The translations under genes were made by a program, and so were the position numbers. Of a stretch of DNA of 64,000 nt, positions 25,474 through 33,311 are shown in pieces. Location: assembly GCF_900101875.1 (NCBI RefSeq), contig NZ_FNAI01000008.1, positions 269,210 to 333,209 of the forward strand, given 5' to 3'. Every line of letters starts with the position of its first letter. The stretch's first letter is position 1. This DNA comes from Mucilaginibacter pineti. Lineage in GTDB: Bacteria > Bacteroidota > Bacteroidia > Sphingobacteriales > Sphingobacteriaceae. The notes beneath the pieces were generated by a model, which worked only from the letters and a program-made list of their open reading frames with translations, made no database searches and had not been told where the DNA came from.

Positions 25474-27780
25474 TCATGCTACTGTTGTTTCTACAACTAA
25501 CTGCCTAAGTTGTTTCGCAGCTTGTACCATATTTACCAGCGCTACCTGTGTTTCGGGCCAGTGACGGGTCTTTAAACCGCAATCCGGATTAACCCAGATA
25601 TTACCGGCCGGCAACAAATTTGCAGCCTTTTCAATGAGGCTCACCATCTCGGTAACAGTAGGTACGCGGGGCGAATGGATGTCATAAACACCGGGGCCAA
25701 TTTCGTTTGGATATTTAAAATCAGCAAAGGCGCTTAGCAGGTCCATTTGCGAACGCGAAGTTTCAATGGTAATAACATCGGCATCCATATCGGCAATGTT
25801 GCCAATAATATCGTTGAACTCGCTGTAGCACATGTGCGTGTGAATTTGCGTTTCATCGCGCACGCCGCTGGCCGAAACCCGGAAGGCCCGCACCGCCCAA
25901 TGCAGGTAAGCCGCCCAATCCTTTTTACGTAAGGGCAAACCTTCGCGTATGGCGGGTTCATCTATCTGGATAACTTTTATGCCTGCCTGCTCCAGTGCCA
26001 CAACCTCATCGCGGATGGCCAGTGCTATCTGGTAGGTGGTTTCTGACCGCGGCTGATCGTCCCGTACAAACGACCATTGCAGTATAGTTACCGGGCCTGT
26101 AAGCATGCCTTTCATCAATTTATTGGTATTGGCCTGCGCAAAGCTGCTCCAGCGTACCGTCATATCTGCAGGGCGACTGATATCGCCATATATAACCGGG
26201 GGCTTTACGCAGCGGCTGCCATAACTTTGCACCCATCCGTTTTTGGTGAACAGGAAACCATCCAAACGTTCGCCAAAGTACTCTACCATGTCGTTACGTT
26301 CAAACTCGCCGTGCACCAGCACATCAAGGCCAATGTTTTCCTGCCAGCGTATGGCATCTATGGTGGCCTTCTCAATGGCTTCATCGTATTGGGCAGTAGT
26401 TAGTTCGCCTTTTTTAAGTCGTGCCCTTAGCGAGCGGATATCATCTGTTTGGGGGAATGAGCCTATGGTAGTTGTAGGGTACAGTGGGAGTTTAAAGCGC
26501 GCCTGCTGAATTTTTTGTCGCGCGGCAAATGAACTATCGCGTTGTGCATCTGTATCAGTTATGGCTTCGGTACGCTGCTTCACATCGTGCTTATGGATCA
26601 GTTTAGACAGGTTACGGCTTGATATAGCTTGAATATTAGCCTGTAGCAGTTCGTTATCGCCATCAATAATACTGGCCAGTTCATTAACCTCGTTCAGTTT
26701 CTGTTTGGCAAAAGCCATCCAGTTTTTTATTTCGGGGTTGATGGTAGTTTCCAGATCCAAATCAAAAGGTGTATGCAGCAGTGAGCAGCCAGGGGCCACC
26801 ATCACCCTGTCTTTACCTAATGCGGTTATCGCCTTTTTAATATGCGATAAAGAGCGGATATAATCATTTTTCCAGATGTTGCGACCATCTACCACCCCCA
26901 GCGAAAGGCTTATCGACGCTGGCAATAAACTCAACACATGATCCAGTTGGTGCGGTGCACGTACCAGATCGATATGAAGTGCACTTACGGGCAGATTTAC
27001 TGCCAGTTCGGTATTTTCATGCAGGCTTTCAAAATAGGTAGTAAGCAGCAGCTTAACGCCTTTACAGTTTTTGCTGATCTCTTTATAAGCATAAACGTAG
27101 GCCTCCTTTTCTTTTTGGGTCAAATCAAGCGCCAGATATGGTTCATCTATCTGCACCCATCCGGCACCGTAGCCTTTTAACCTGTTCAATACTTCAATAT
27201 AAACAGGCACCAGTTTTTTGATCAGATCGATCCTGTCAAAACCTGCCTGTTTTTCTTTCCCTACTAACAGATAAGTTACCGGGCCAATTAGCACCGGCTT
27301 AGGCGTGTTTTGCAGGTGTTGTTTAGCAAGATTAAATTCGTCGAAGATTTTTTCGCTAAACAGGCGAAACTGCTGATCTTTTACAAACTCTGGTACAATG
27401 TAATGGTAGTTGGTATCAAACCATTTGGTCATTTCCATAGCGGTAATGTCCAAACCATCTCTTTGATAGCCGCGGGCCATTGCAAAATACAGGTCAATTT
27501 CGGTGTTGGCTTTGTTTTGGGTAAGCACTGGGGTGTAACGCTCAGGAATGTTACCCAGCATCAGCGAGGTATCCAGCACCTGGTCGTAAAAACTAAAGTC
27601 GTTACAGGGAATAAGATCGATACCGGCATCAGTTTGAATTTGCCAGTGTTGCAGCCGCAGCTTGCGGGCAACGGCAAACAGATCATCACGGCCATACTGA
27701 CCAGACCAGTACAGTTCACTGGCTTTTTTGAGTTCACGGAGGGCGCCCACACGAGGGTACCCGAGATTGTTTTTGAGCAT
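25474..27780 (-). CDS. metE: Cobalamin-independent methionine synthase
   Basis: I choose the ATG at 27780 because NNLGYPRVGALRELKKA is the family N-terminus; the frame is open to another ATG at 27807. The 768-residue enzyme has the two barrels of MetE. The C-terminal one holds zinc ligands in THMCYSEF (H and C) and in NPDCGLKTR (C). TTIGSFPQTDDIRSLR and LVHGEFERNDMVEYFGE are conserved segments. It transfers methyl from 5-methyltetrahydropteroyl-triglutamate to homocysteine. A cobalamin riboswitch upstream indicates shut-off when B12 allows MetH to work. The linked metH is not in the window. Confidence 0.95.
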   Translation of the reverse strand: MLKNNLGYPRVGALRELKKASELYWSGQYGRDDLFAVARKLRLQHWQIQTDAGIDLIPCNDFSFYDQVLDTSLMLGNIPERYTPVLTQNKANTEIDLYFAMARGYQRDGLDITAMEMTKWFDTNYHYIVPEFVKDQQFRLFSEKIFDEFNLAKQHLQNTPKPVLIGPVTYLLVGKEKQAGFDRIDLIKKLVPVYIEVLNRLKGYGAGWVQIDEPYLALDLTQKEKEAYVYAYKEISKNCKGVKLLLTTYFESLHENTELAVNLPVSALHIDLVRAPHQLDHVLSLLPASISLSLGVVDGRNIWKNDYIRSLSHIKKAITALGKDRVMVAPGCSLLHTPFDLDLETTINPEIKNWMAFAKQKLNEVNELASIIDGDNELLQANIQAISSRNLSKLIHKHDVKQRTEAITDTDAQRDSSFAARQKIQQARFKLPLYPTTTIGSFPQTDDIRSLRARLKKGELTTAQYDEAIEKATIDAIRWQENIGLDVLVHGEFERNDMVEYFGERLDGFLFTKNGWVQSYGSRCVKPPVIYGDISRPADMTVRWSSFAQANTNKLMKGMLTGPVTILQWSFVRDDQPRSETTYQIALAIRDEVVALEQAGIKVIQIDEPAIREGLPLRKKDWAAYLHWAVRAFRVSASGVRDETQIHTHMCYSEFNDIIGNIADMDADVITIETSRSQMDLLSAFADFKYPNEIGPGVYDIHSPRVPTVTEMVSLIEKAANLLPAGNIWVNPDCGLKTRHWPETQVALVNMVQAAKQLRQLVVETTVA

Positions 27781-27934
27781 ACGCATAAAACTTTTTTGGT
27801 TAAACATTAAATTGAATTAATGCTCCTTACGGTTTTCGGTATGCTTTCGGAGGAAATGGTAATTAAAGGTAAAAGCCTAACATGCAGGCACGCGAATGCC
27901 CGGACAGGTTATTCTTTTTCTTCGACTACTGCTT

Positions 27935-28137
27935 CAAAACGCGAAAGCATTGTCTTAATACATTGAGGCAAGTATCCTGGCTTATAACATTGTTGCCGTC
28001 CTTCTCGCCCCGGTTGGTTGGGACAATGGACTTGATAAAGGCAACAACCTTTTGTGTTACTTACAGTTGCGCGACAGCCCGTGATTTACACACGGTTCCT
28101 TATTAATCCCTGCCTTAAACAGGGAACCACATTGCAG
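27935..28137 (-). promoter_or_regulatory. Cobalamin (AdoCbl) riboswitch upstream of metE
   Basis: On the minus strand the order fits the cobalamin family: a GGTTCCC...AAGGAACC stem, GTGTAAATCACGGGCTG, CGCGCAACTGTAAGTAAC, then a GTTGCC/GGCAAC helix, and the B12-box variant AGCCAGGATACTTGCC (27967-27982). About 130-150 nt separate it from the metE start. A TATATTCG box at 28165-28172 could be its promoter. Off-regulation of metE by B12 is the standard outcome in this family. Confidence 0.93.
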
Positions 28138-28182
28138 AAAAAAAGTAAAGAACTTTATTGGGAGCGAATATAGGGAATAATC

Positions 28183-28222
28183 AGATATGCAGATGTGCAG
28201 ATTTCAGATGTGCAGATTTTAA
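28183..28222. repeat. GCAGATATGCAGAT words, third copy
   Basis: CAGATATGCAGATGTGCAG and CAGATGTGCAGATT match the words flanking the terminator at 12378-12550. Confidence 0.7.
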
Positions 28223-28253
28223 ATGTGAAGGGGGGGCAACAAACGCAGATTAC

Positions 28254-28422
28254 TTACCCGCCCATCGCTGCGCTCGGGCACCCTTTCTTCAGCTTCGCTG
28301 GAAAGAGGGTTTGCATAGTTAACGCTTCAAGAAATCGATAGAAAAACAAAACATGTTATCACCCTCTTTGCGGCGAAGCCGGAGAGAGGGTCGGCCAGCG
28401 AAGCGTAGCCGGGGTGAGTCGA
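28254..28422. repeat. Interspersed inverted repeat (CTCACCCCGGCT family), copy 2
   Basis: Read on the minus strand this matches 13752-13930: GACTCACCCCGGCT, CGCTTCGCTGGCCGACCCT, CTCCGGCTTCGCCGCAAAGA, then a loop and the complementary right half. The loop sequence differs, while the arms are conserved. Confidence 0.85.
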
Positions 28423-28725
28423 AACAGCAAGCAGAGCCGATTTCCATCAGCCGCACACCACACCAACCACACCTCAGAAACCAGTAACTTATTTGACCTG
28501 CTTTTTACGGCTTGATCTGCTTTTTATGAAAGAATTTACCATTATACAAACCACACTACACGCTACCAACAGGTATACTAACATTACTGATTTTTGCATT
28601 TGTTTACAATTAGATTATAAATGTAACAGATGTGATACAAACAATGCAAGTGTTTTTGAAAATAATCATTTTACCGGTTTGGATGAAAAGTCAGCAATGG
28701 CTTATTTTATCGCTCCGCGTCAAAT

Positions 28726-29337
28726 TTACTTTTTCAAAAACAGCAACGGCAAAGCACTGCCCGCGCCTAATACGGCTCCGGTTGCTACATCTGTAGGATA
28801 ATGAACTCCAAGATACATGCGCGAATAACCTGTTGCCCCCGCCCATAAATAAGCCGGAGCAATCACATACCATTTTGGATAAGCTATCGATAAAGCCGTA
28901 GCCGTAGCAAACGAGGATGAACTATGGCCCGATGGAAAAGAATAGCCGCCGGGGCGGTAAACAGGCGTAATACTTATATTTTGAATAAAGGGCCTCGGCC
29001 GTTTTACTATTTGCTTAATAAGGGTTGTAAAACCATAAGATAGCAAAGTGCTGCTGGCAACATACAATGAATTTTGGCGCATCTCTTTATCATTGCTGAT
29101 GATGCCGCCAACCAGCAAACCCGCGGGTACACCTACATTTCCATACATGAGGTTTTTGCTGATGAACATGAAAAAACCAGTTTGCTCGGGCGTGCGGTTA
29201 TTTGCCAGATCAATCATGATTCTGTCGTCCAGCTGTTGCAGGCGCGCCTGGGCATGTGTTGAGAATGAGCAAAAACTGGTGGCTGCCTGTATAAAAAGGA
29301 GGAGTATTAAAAATTGGGTTCGAAGGATCTTTTTCAT
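28726..29337 (-). CDS. PAP2 superfamily phosphatase, secreted
   Basis: The 203-residue protein has an N-terminal signal or anchor (TQFLILLLFIQAATSF) and all three PAP2 motifs: KRPRP (KxxxxxxRP), SFPSGHS, and SRMYLGVHYPTD (SRxxxxxHxxxD). PAP2 enzymes remove phosphate from lipid or undecaprenyl pyrophosphates, or act as periplasmic acid phosphatases. Further hydrophobic segments (AGLLVGGII and VATGAVLGAGSALPLLF) suggest partial membrane embedding. The gene is monocistronic, and the palindrome at 29416-29495 lies upstream. Lipid-phosphatase versus acid-phosphatase function is undecided. Confidence 0.9.
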   Translation of the reverse strand: MKKILRTQFLILLLFIQAATSFCSFSTHAQARLQQLDDRIMIDLANNRTPEQTGFFMFISKNLMYGNVGVPAGLLVGGIISNDKEMRQNSLYVASSTLLSYGFTTLIKQIVKRPRPFIQNISITPVYRPGGYSFPSGHSSSSFATATALSIAYPKWYVIAPAYLWAGATGYSRMYLGVHYPTDVATGAVLGAGSALPLLFLKK

Positions 29338-29415
29338 AGATGAACGCTGCCGGCAATAAAATCACAAGGTAAATATTATTTCATCAACTTGGGGCTTCAT
29401 ACAAATACAGAAGTT

Positions 29416-29495
29416 GTCATTCTGAGCGATAGCGAAGAATCTGATCGTCGATATGCAAGCCGCTCAGTAGATTCTTCGCTATCGCTCAGAATGAC
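29416..29495. repeat. Perfect 27-bp inverted repeat with 26-bp loop
   Basis: Arms at 29416-29442 and 29469-29495 are exact reverse complements, beginning GTCATTCTGAGCGATAGC and ending CAGAATGAC. This is the best preserved member of the GTCAT family in the window, 14 bp beyond the stop of the isochorismatase-fold gene. Confidence 0.95.
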
Positions 29496-29508
29496 AAAGT
29501 ATTATTAA

Positions 29509-30078
29509 TTATAGTTCATTCATCTTCGCAATGATCTCATCAGCGGTGCCTATCTCTCCCAGCCTTGGTAAAATATATTTCAGGCTATTAATGTGCGCGT
29601 CCATAAATAAATCTGTCACGGCATCGCTGGCAAAGGCTATGTTATAACCGCGTTCGTTGGCCTGGCGGGCGGTGCTTTCAACACCAATACTGGTGGCAAC
29701 GCCGGCGAGCACAATTTGGGTGATACCCCGTTTCTGCAACTCATCATGCAGGGCGGTTTCGTAAAATGCGCCCCAGGTTGTTTTAGTAATGCGGATATCA
29801 TCTGCTTCAACAGCAATTTCGGGTGTTATGTCCAGCCAATCTGCTTTGGGGGCTGCGCCGCCTGTGGGGTTACTGTCCTTGCGTGTTTTTGATGCAGCCG
29901 AACCAATCGGATTAACATTTACAAGCACGACCGGCAAACCTGCCTTACGAAAAGCGGTTACCAATTTGGCCGACTTAGCTATCACCCCGGCAATTGGATG
30001 AGCAACGTTTAACTGCACGATCATCATCTGCAGATCTATAAGTACAAGGGCTGTGTTTTTATCAATAGTAGTTATCAT
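29509..30078 (-). CDS. Isochorismatase-fold protein lacking the catalytic cysteine
   Basis: The 189-residue protein has the family layout: aspartate in LVLIDLQ (D15), lysine in ITKTTWGAF (K99), and the motif that normally reads GVxTxxCVxxT. Here it is GVATSIGVEST, with glycine (G132) at the cysteine site. The whole protein contains no cysteine at all. It cannot use the cysteine-nucleophile mechanism of nicotinamidase or N-carbamoylsarcosine amidase. True isochorismatases also lack this cysteine, so hydrolysis by another route is possible. It is the last gene of a marR-MFS operon (11 bp after the transporter), which points to a role in handling a small compound exported or sensed there. Substrate unknown. 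Confidence 0.85.
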   Translation of the reverse strand: MITTIDKNTALVLIDLQMMIVQLNVAHPIAGVIAKSAKLVTAFRKAGLPVVLVNVNPIGSAASKTRKDSNPTGGAAPKADWLDITPEIAVEADDIRITKTTWGAFYETALHDELQKRGITQIVLAGVATSIGVESTARQANERGYNIAFASDAVTDLFMDAHINSLKYILPRLGEIGTADEIIAKMNEL

Positions 30079-30089
30079 ATTAATGCGGT

Positions 30090-31358
30090 TTAATTAGATG
30101 TAAGTGTATTTATTGGTGAATGTTCCAACGTGAGCTCTGTTGCTTTTTTAAGCTTACTTTTCTTTAAGAAACGCAGGTGCAGCAGCCCGATGGAAAGCGC
30201 TACCAAACCCTCGCCCAAAACGGTATCGGGTACCCCTATGCGTTGCGATACAGCCCCTACTATTAATCCGCCAAGCGGTTGCATCCCAAAGAACGCCATA
30301 GCGTAAAAACTTATTACACGACCGCGCATGGCAGGATCTACCGTGGTTTGGATGAGGGTGTTGCTGATCGTTATCTGCGACATCATGCCGAAACCGGTAA
30401 CCGCTGCGAAAAGCAGCGCCAGCGGGTAATTGTTCATATGCGAAAATATCACCAGTCCGGCACCAAATACCAGCGTGTTTATGGCGAGGATCTTCTTTAA
30501 ATTATGCCCCGGCTTTAACGAAGCCAGGTAAATAGCCCCCGAAAATGCACCTAACCCTATCAGGCTGTCTATCACTCCAAAAGTGGATGCCGTACCCTTG
30601 AAAATATCCTTGGCATACACCGGTATCAATGTACTAAAGGGCAATACCAGCAGACTTATCATGGATAGCATGATGAGCACAAATTTAATAGATGGTGTAT
30701 TTTTGATGTAAGTAAAACCTTCCTTCAGCTCAAAAAAGATATTGTGGGTATGCGGTTTCGATTCGGATTTAGGCAACTTCATCAGCAACAACGAACCTAT
30801 TACCGCTATAAAGCTGGCTGCATTGGCGCCAAAACATACGGTATCTCCAAATTTCTCCAGCACCAAACCTGCAATACCCGGGCCTATTAAACGCGACAGG
30901 TTCACCATAGATGAATTAAGCGCCAGGGCATTTGGCAAATCTTCTTTACTGTTCACCATTTCGTAAACCAACGATTGCCGGGCTGGCACATCAAAGGCAT
31001 TAATAACGCCCAGCAGCGCGCTCAGTGCAATAATTTCCCAAATAAAATAATGTCCGAAAAACACGAGCAAGGTAAGTAGCACTGCCTGTACCATAGATGC
31101 AGCCTGCGTAGCCAGCAGCAAGCGGTAGCGGTTATACCTGTCTGATACCACGCCGCCCAAAAACGATAACATAAACGATGGGAACAAGCTGGCAAAAAGT
31201 GAAACTCCCAGCATAAACTTGGAGTGCGTTTGTGAATAAACCACCCAGCTTACGGCGGTTTTCTGCATCCAGGTACCTACCAATGATATGGACTGACCTG
31301 CAAAGTATAGCCGGTAGTTACGGCTCTTAAAAGCGCTAAAAGTATTAATATTCATCAC
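30090..31358 (-). CDS. MFS transporter, MFS_3 (EntS/DHA3-type)
   Basis: The 422-residue protein has about 12 membrane segments. The N-terminus is FKSRNYRLYFAGQSISLVGTW, typical of MFS_3 exporters. LGGVVSDRYNRYRLLL is the loop 2-3 signature, and RGRVISFYAMAFFGMQPLGG matches the second-half equivalent. Family members export siderophores or drugs such as macrolides. The gene lies between marR (26-bp gap) and the isochorismatase-fold gene (11-bp gap) in a clear operon. Whether ATG at 31358 or the next codon ATG is used cannot be decided. Export of an aromatic or phenolic compound is inferred only from context. Confidence 0.9.
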   Translation of the reverse strand: MMNINTFSAFKSRNYRLYFAGQSISLVGTWMQKTAVSWVVYSQTHSKFMLGVSLFASLFPSFMLSFLGGVVSDRYNRYRLLLATQAASMVQAVLLTLLVFFGHYFIWEIIALSALLGVINAFDVPARQSLVYEMVNSKEDLPNALALNSSMVNLSRLIGPGIAGLVLEKFGDTVCFGANAASFIAVIGSLLLMKLPKSESKPHTHNIFFELKEGFTYIKNTPSIKFVLIMLSMISLLVLPFSTLIPVYAKDIFKGTASTFGVIDSLIGLGAFSGAIYLASLKPGHNLKKILAINTLVFGAGLVIFSHMNNYPLALLFAAVTGFGMMSQITISNTLIQTTVDPAMRGRVISFYAMAFFGMQPLGGLIVGAVSQRIGVPDTVLGEGLVALSIGLLHLRFLKKSKLKKATELTLEHSPINTLTSN

Positions 31359-31384
31359 TCACTATCCCCTCTCCACGGGAAAAA

Positions 31385-31822
31385 TCAATCAAAATTTACA
31401 ATTTTTGTTAATGGCCCTATTACCTGCCTAAGCATTTCCTGCTCCTGGGCCGTGCAGGTAGCCTCAATGGCATCATTAAGCCAGGCGTTACGCTCGTTAC
31501 GCACTTGGTACAACATCTGCCTGCCTGTTTCAGATAAGGTGATGATGGCCTTGCGTTTGTCCGTTTCAGAAATTCGCCGGTTTATTAAGCCGCGCTGCTG
31601 CAGGTTGCTTAATATTTGCGACATGCTTTGAGTGGTTATCTTTTCCATTGCAGCCAGCTCATTGGGCAGCAATTCCTGGTGCTGATCAAGCAGGGCAATG
31701 GTTGATCGTTCGGTTAACGACAGCTTATCGGCAGTTTGGGAATGCTTCCGCAATACCTTTATCAGCCTGGTTACTACGGTTCGCAGGTCGCCTGCCAGTT
31801 GAATATCTTTTTCTTGTGCCAT
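31385..31822 (-). CDS. MarR family transcriptional regulator
   Basis: The 145-residue winged-helix protein includes LSLTERSTIALLDQ, ELAAMEKITTQSMSQILSNLQQ as the recognition-helix region, and the wing RRISETDKRKAIITLSETG. The C-terminal helices fit dimerisation. MarR proteins repress by binding palindromes and let go when a phenolic or similar ligand binds. A palindrome lies 9 bp upstream of this gene, between start and -7 box, so autorepression and control of the following MFS and isochorismatase-fold genes are likely. Confidence 0.92.
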   Translation of the reverse strand: MAQEKDIQLAGDLRTVVTRLIKVLRKHSQTADKLSLTERSTIALLDQHQELLPNELAAMEKITTQSMSQILSNLQQRGLINRRISETDKRKAIITLSETGRQMLYQVRNERNAWLNDAIEATCTAQEQEMLRQVIGPLTKIVNFD

Positions 31823-31830
31823 ATTGGTAA

Positions 31831-31860
31831 GTAAACTTGTAAGTTTACCTTACAAATATA
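31831..31860 (-). promoter_or_regulatory. MarR operator overlapping the transcription start, with -7 box
   Basis: GTAAACTT-GT-AAGTTTAC (31831-31848) is an 8-bp perfect inverted repeat around 2 bp. Immediately upstream on the minus strand is TATATTTG (31853-31860), a consensus Bacteroidota -7 box. The palindrome would cover +1. No TTTG is found at 20 bp further upstream. Confidence 0.8.
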
Positions 31861-32014
31861 GGAATTAAATTATCTACCTAATGTCATATCATGATTTAAC
31901 GTGGTAACTGTTTATTTCTACTGTTCATACGTAATGCTTTCTTAAGGATTATAAATATCATTTTGTAAATTTGCTTATCGCCAGCCACCAATATTAAATA
32001 AAACGGTATCGCAC

Positions 32015-32407
32015 ATGAGCACCAAACATGATATAGCATCTATCAATGATATTAAGCTATTGGTTGATACTTTTTATACAAAGGTTGCTGAAGATGATAT
32101 TTTAGCCCCGATATTTAACCAACGCCTCGGTAATAACTGGCTGCCCCACCTGGAAAAAATGTATACTTTTTGGCAAACCATACTATTAGAGGAGTATACC
32201 TACAATGGCAGGCCTTTTCCGCCTCATGCCAGGCTACCGGTTGATGAAACTCACTTTAATGAATGGTTAAGCTTATTTACAAAAACTGTAGATAACCTGT
32301 TTATTGGCGAAAAAGCCGATGAGGCAAAATGGAGGGCCGGGAAAATGGCCGAAATGTTTCAGCTTAAAATTGCCCATATTAAAAACAACCCCTTAAATAT
32401 ATTGTAA
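32015..32407 (+). CDS. Group III truncated haemoglobin
   Basis: The 130-residue protein has the group III hallmarks. LVDTFYTKVAEDDILAPIFN is the first helix pair. The proximal histidine lies in HARLPVDETHFNEWLSLF, and WQTILLEEYTYNGRPF is characteristic of this group. Group III globins bind oxygen or nitric oxide; function is poorly defined and often linked to microaerobic growth. A TAAATTTG box (31966-31973) lies 41 bp before the ATG. The GH25 gene follows 23 bp later but seems to have its own box. Confidence 0.92.
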   Translation: MSTKHDIASINDIKLLVDTFYTKVAEDDILAPIFNQRLGNNWLPHLEKMYTFWQTILLEEYTYNGRPFPPHARLPVDETHFNEWLSLFTKTVDNLFIGEKADEAKWRAGKMAEMFQLKIAHIKNNPLNIL

Positions 32408-32430
32408 ACATCAATTTGTAAGTTTGCAGT

Positions 32431-33306
32431 GTGCCGCCTCCTGTTAAAAAAACAACTATAAAAGCTAAAACACCTGTAAAACGCAAGCCTGCAGCTAAAA
32501 ATAAAAAGGCCGCTGGTATACCTGTGCAATGGAAAATTGCGGGTGCCGGTTTGCTGCTTATCCTGTTATCGCCATTTTATTACGGATACATTTTACGAAG
32601 CGCAAGCGCAACCTGGCGGTGGATCCTGGATATTGGGCAGGATACCAACTACCGCACCTATAAAAGTTTCAATATCCGCATCCCATCTGGGTATACGGTG
32701 CATGGTATTGATGTATCATCGTATCAGGGCAAAATAAACTGGCAAAAGGTTAAGGCCATGAATGAGGATGGTGTTCATATTTCCTTCGCCTTTATAAAAG
32801 CAACCGAAGGGGTTTTAAGTATGGATCCTTATTTTCAGCGCAACTGGCGCGAGGCACCTAAAGCCGGAATTATTTGCGGCGCTTATCACTTTTTCTTACC
32901 GCAAAAAAGCGGCGTTTGGCAGGCGCGTTTCTTTTTACAAACGGTAAAGGTTGAAAAAGGCGACCTGCCCATGGTGGTGGATGTGGAACGATTATATGGC
33001 ACCACACCTGCTAAAATGCGCGAGCAGCTGCTTTCTTTTATTAAACACATCACTTCAAAAACAGGTGTAAAACCTATTATTTATACCAACCTAAGCTTTT
33101 ATGCCGATTACCTGCAGGGCTATTTTGATGATTATCCACTCTGGATAGCACATTACTACCAACCCCAGCTAAGGGTGGGCAGCAATACCAACTGGCAGTT
33201 TTGGCAAAACTCCGATAAGGCCCGTATCAATGGCATTAATATGAAGGTTGATTTTAACGTATTTAAAGGCGATAGCACCGAATTTTCCCGCCTGCTTATC
33301 CCATAA
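32431..33306 (+). CDS. GH25 lysozyme-like muramidase, membrane-anchored
   Basis: The start is GTG at 32431; no ATG gives the membrane anchor. The 291-residue protein has a K/A/P-rich tail of 35 residues, a membrane segment IAGAGLLLILLSPFYYGYI (about 36-54), and a GH25 domain from about 88. Catalytic-site segments are HGIDVSSYQG (D94), FIKATEG, and VVDVE (D184, E186). GH25 enzymes cut the beta-1,4 bond between MurNAc and GlcNAc. A TAAGTTTG box ends 4 nt before the GTG, so the message may start at or near the start codon. Confidence 0.88.
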   Translation: MPPPVKKTTIKAKTPVKRKPAAKNKKAAGIPVQWKIAGAGLLLILLSPFYYGYILRSASATWRWILDIGQDTNYRTYKSFNIRIPSGYTVHGIDVSSYQGKINWQKVKAMNEDGVHISFAFIKATEGVLSMDPYFQRNWREAPKAGIICGAYHFFLPQKSGVWQARFFLQTVKVEKGDLPMVVDVERLYGTTPAKMREQLLSFIKHITSKTGVKPIIYTNLSFYADYLQGYFDDYPLWIAHYYQPQLRVGSNTNWQFWQNSDKARINGINMKVDFNVFKGDSTEFSRLLIP

Positions 33307-33311
33307 ACAGT

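Larger units (their letters stand above)
28141..28725. other. 585-bp intergenic block with two repeats and no supported gene
   Basis: It holds GCAGAT-word repeats at 28183-28222, the 170-bp inverted repeat at 28254-28422, and about 300 bp of AT-rich sequence. One open frame of 102 codons (28493-28801) has no recognisable domain and runs into the PAP2 gene, so I do not call it. Confidence 0.5.

Noticed and set aside
28493..28801. Open frame of 102 codons
   Set aside because: It runs into the PAP2 gene on the other strand, has no domain or signal, and lies in an AT-rich repeat-filled gap.
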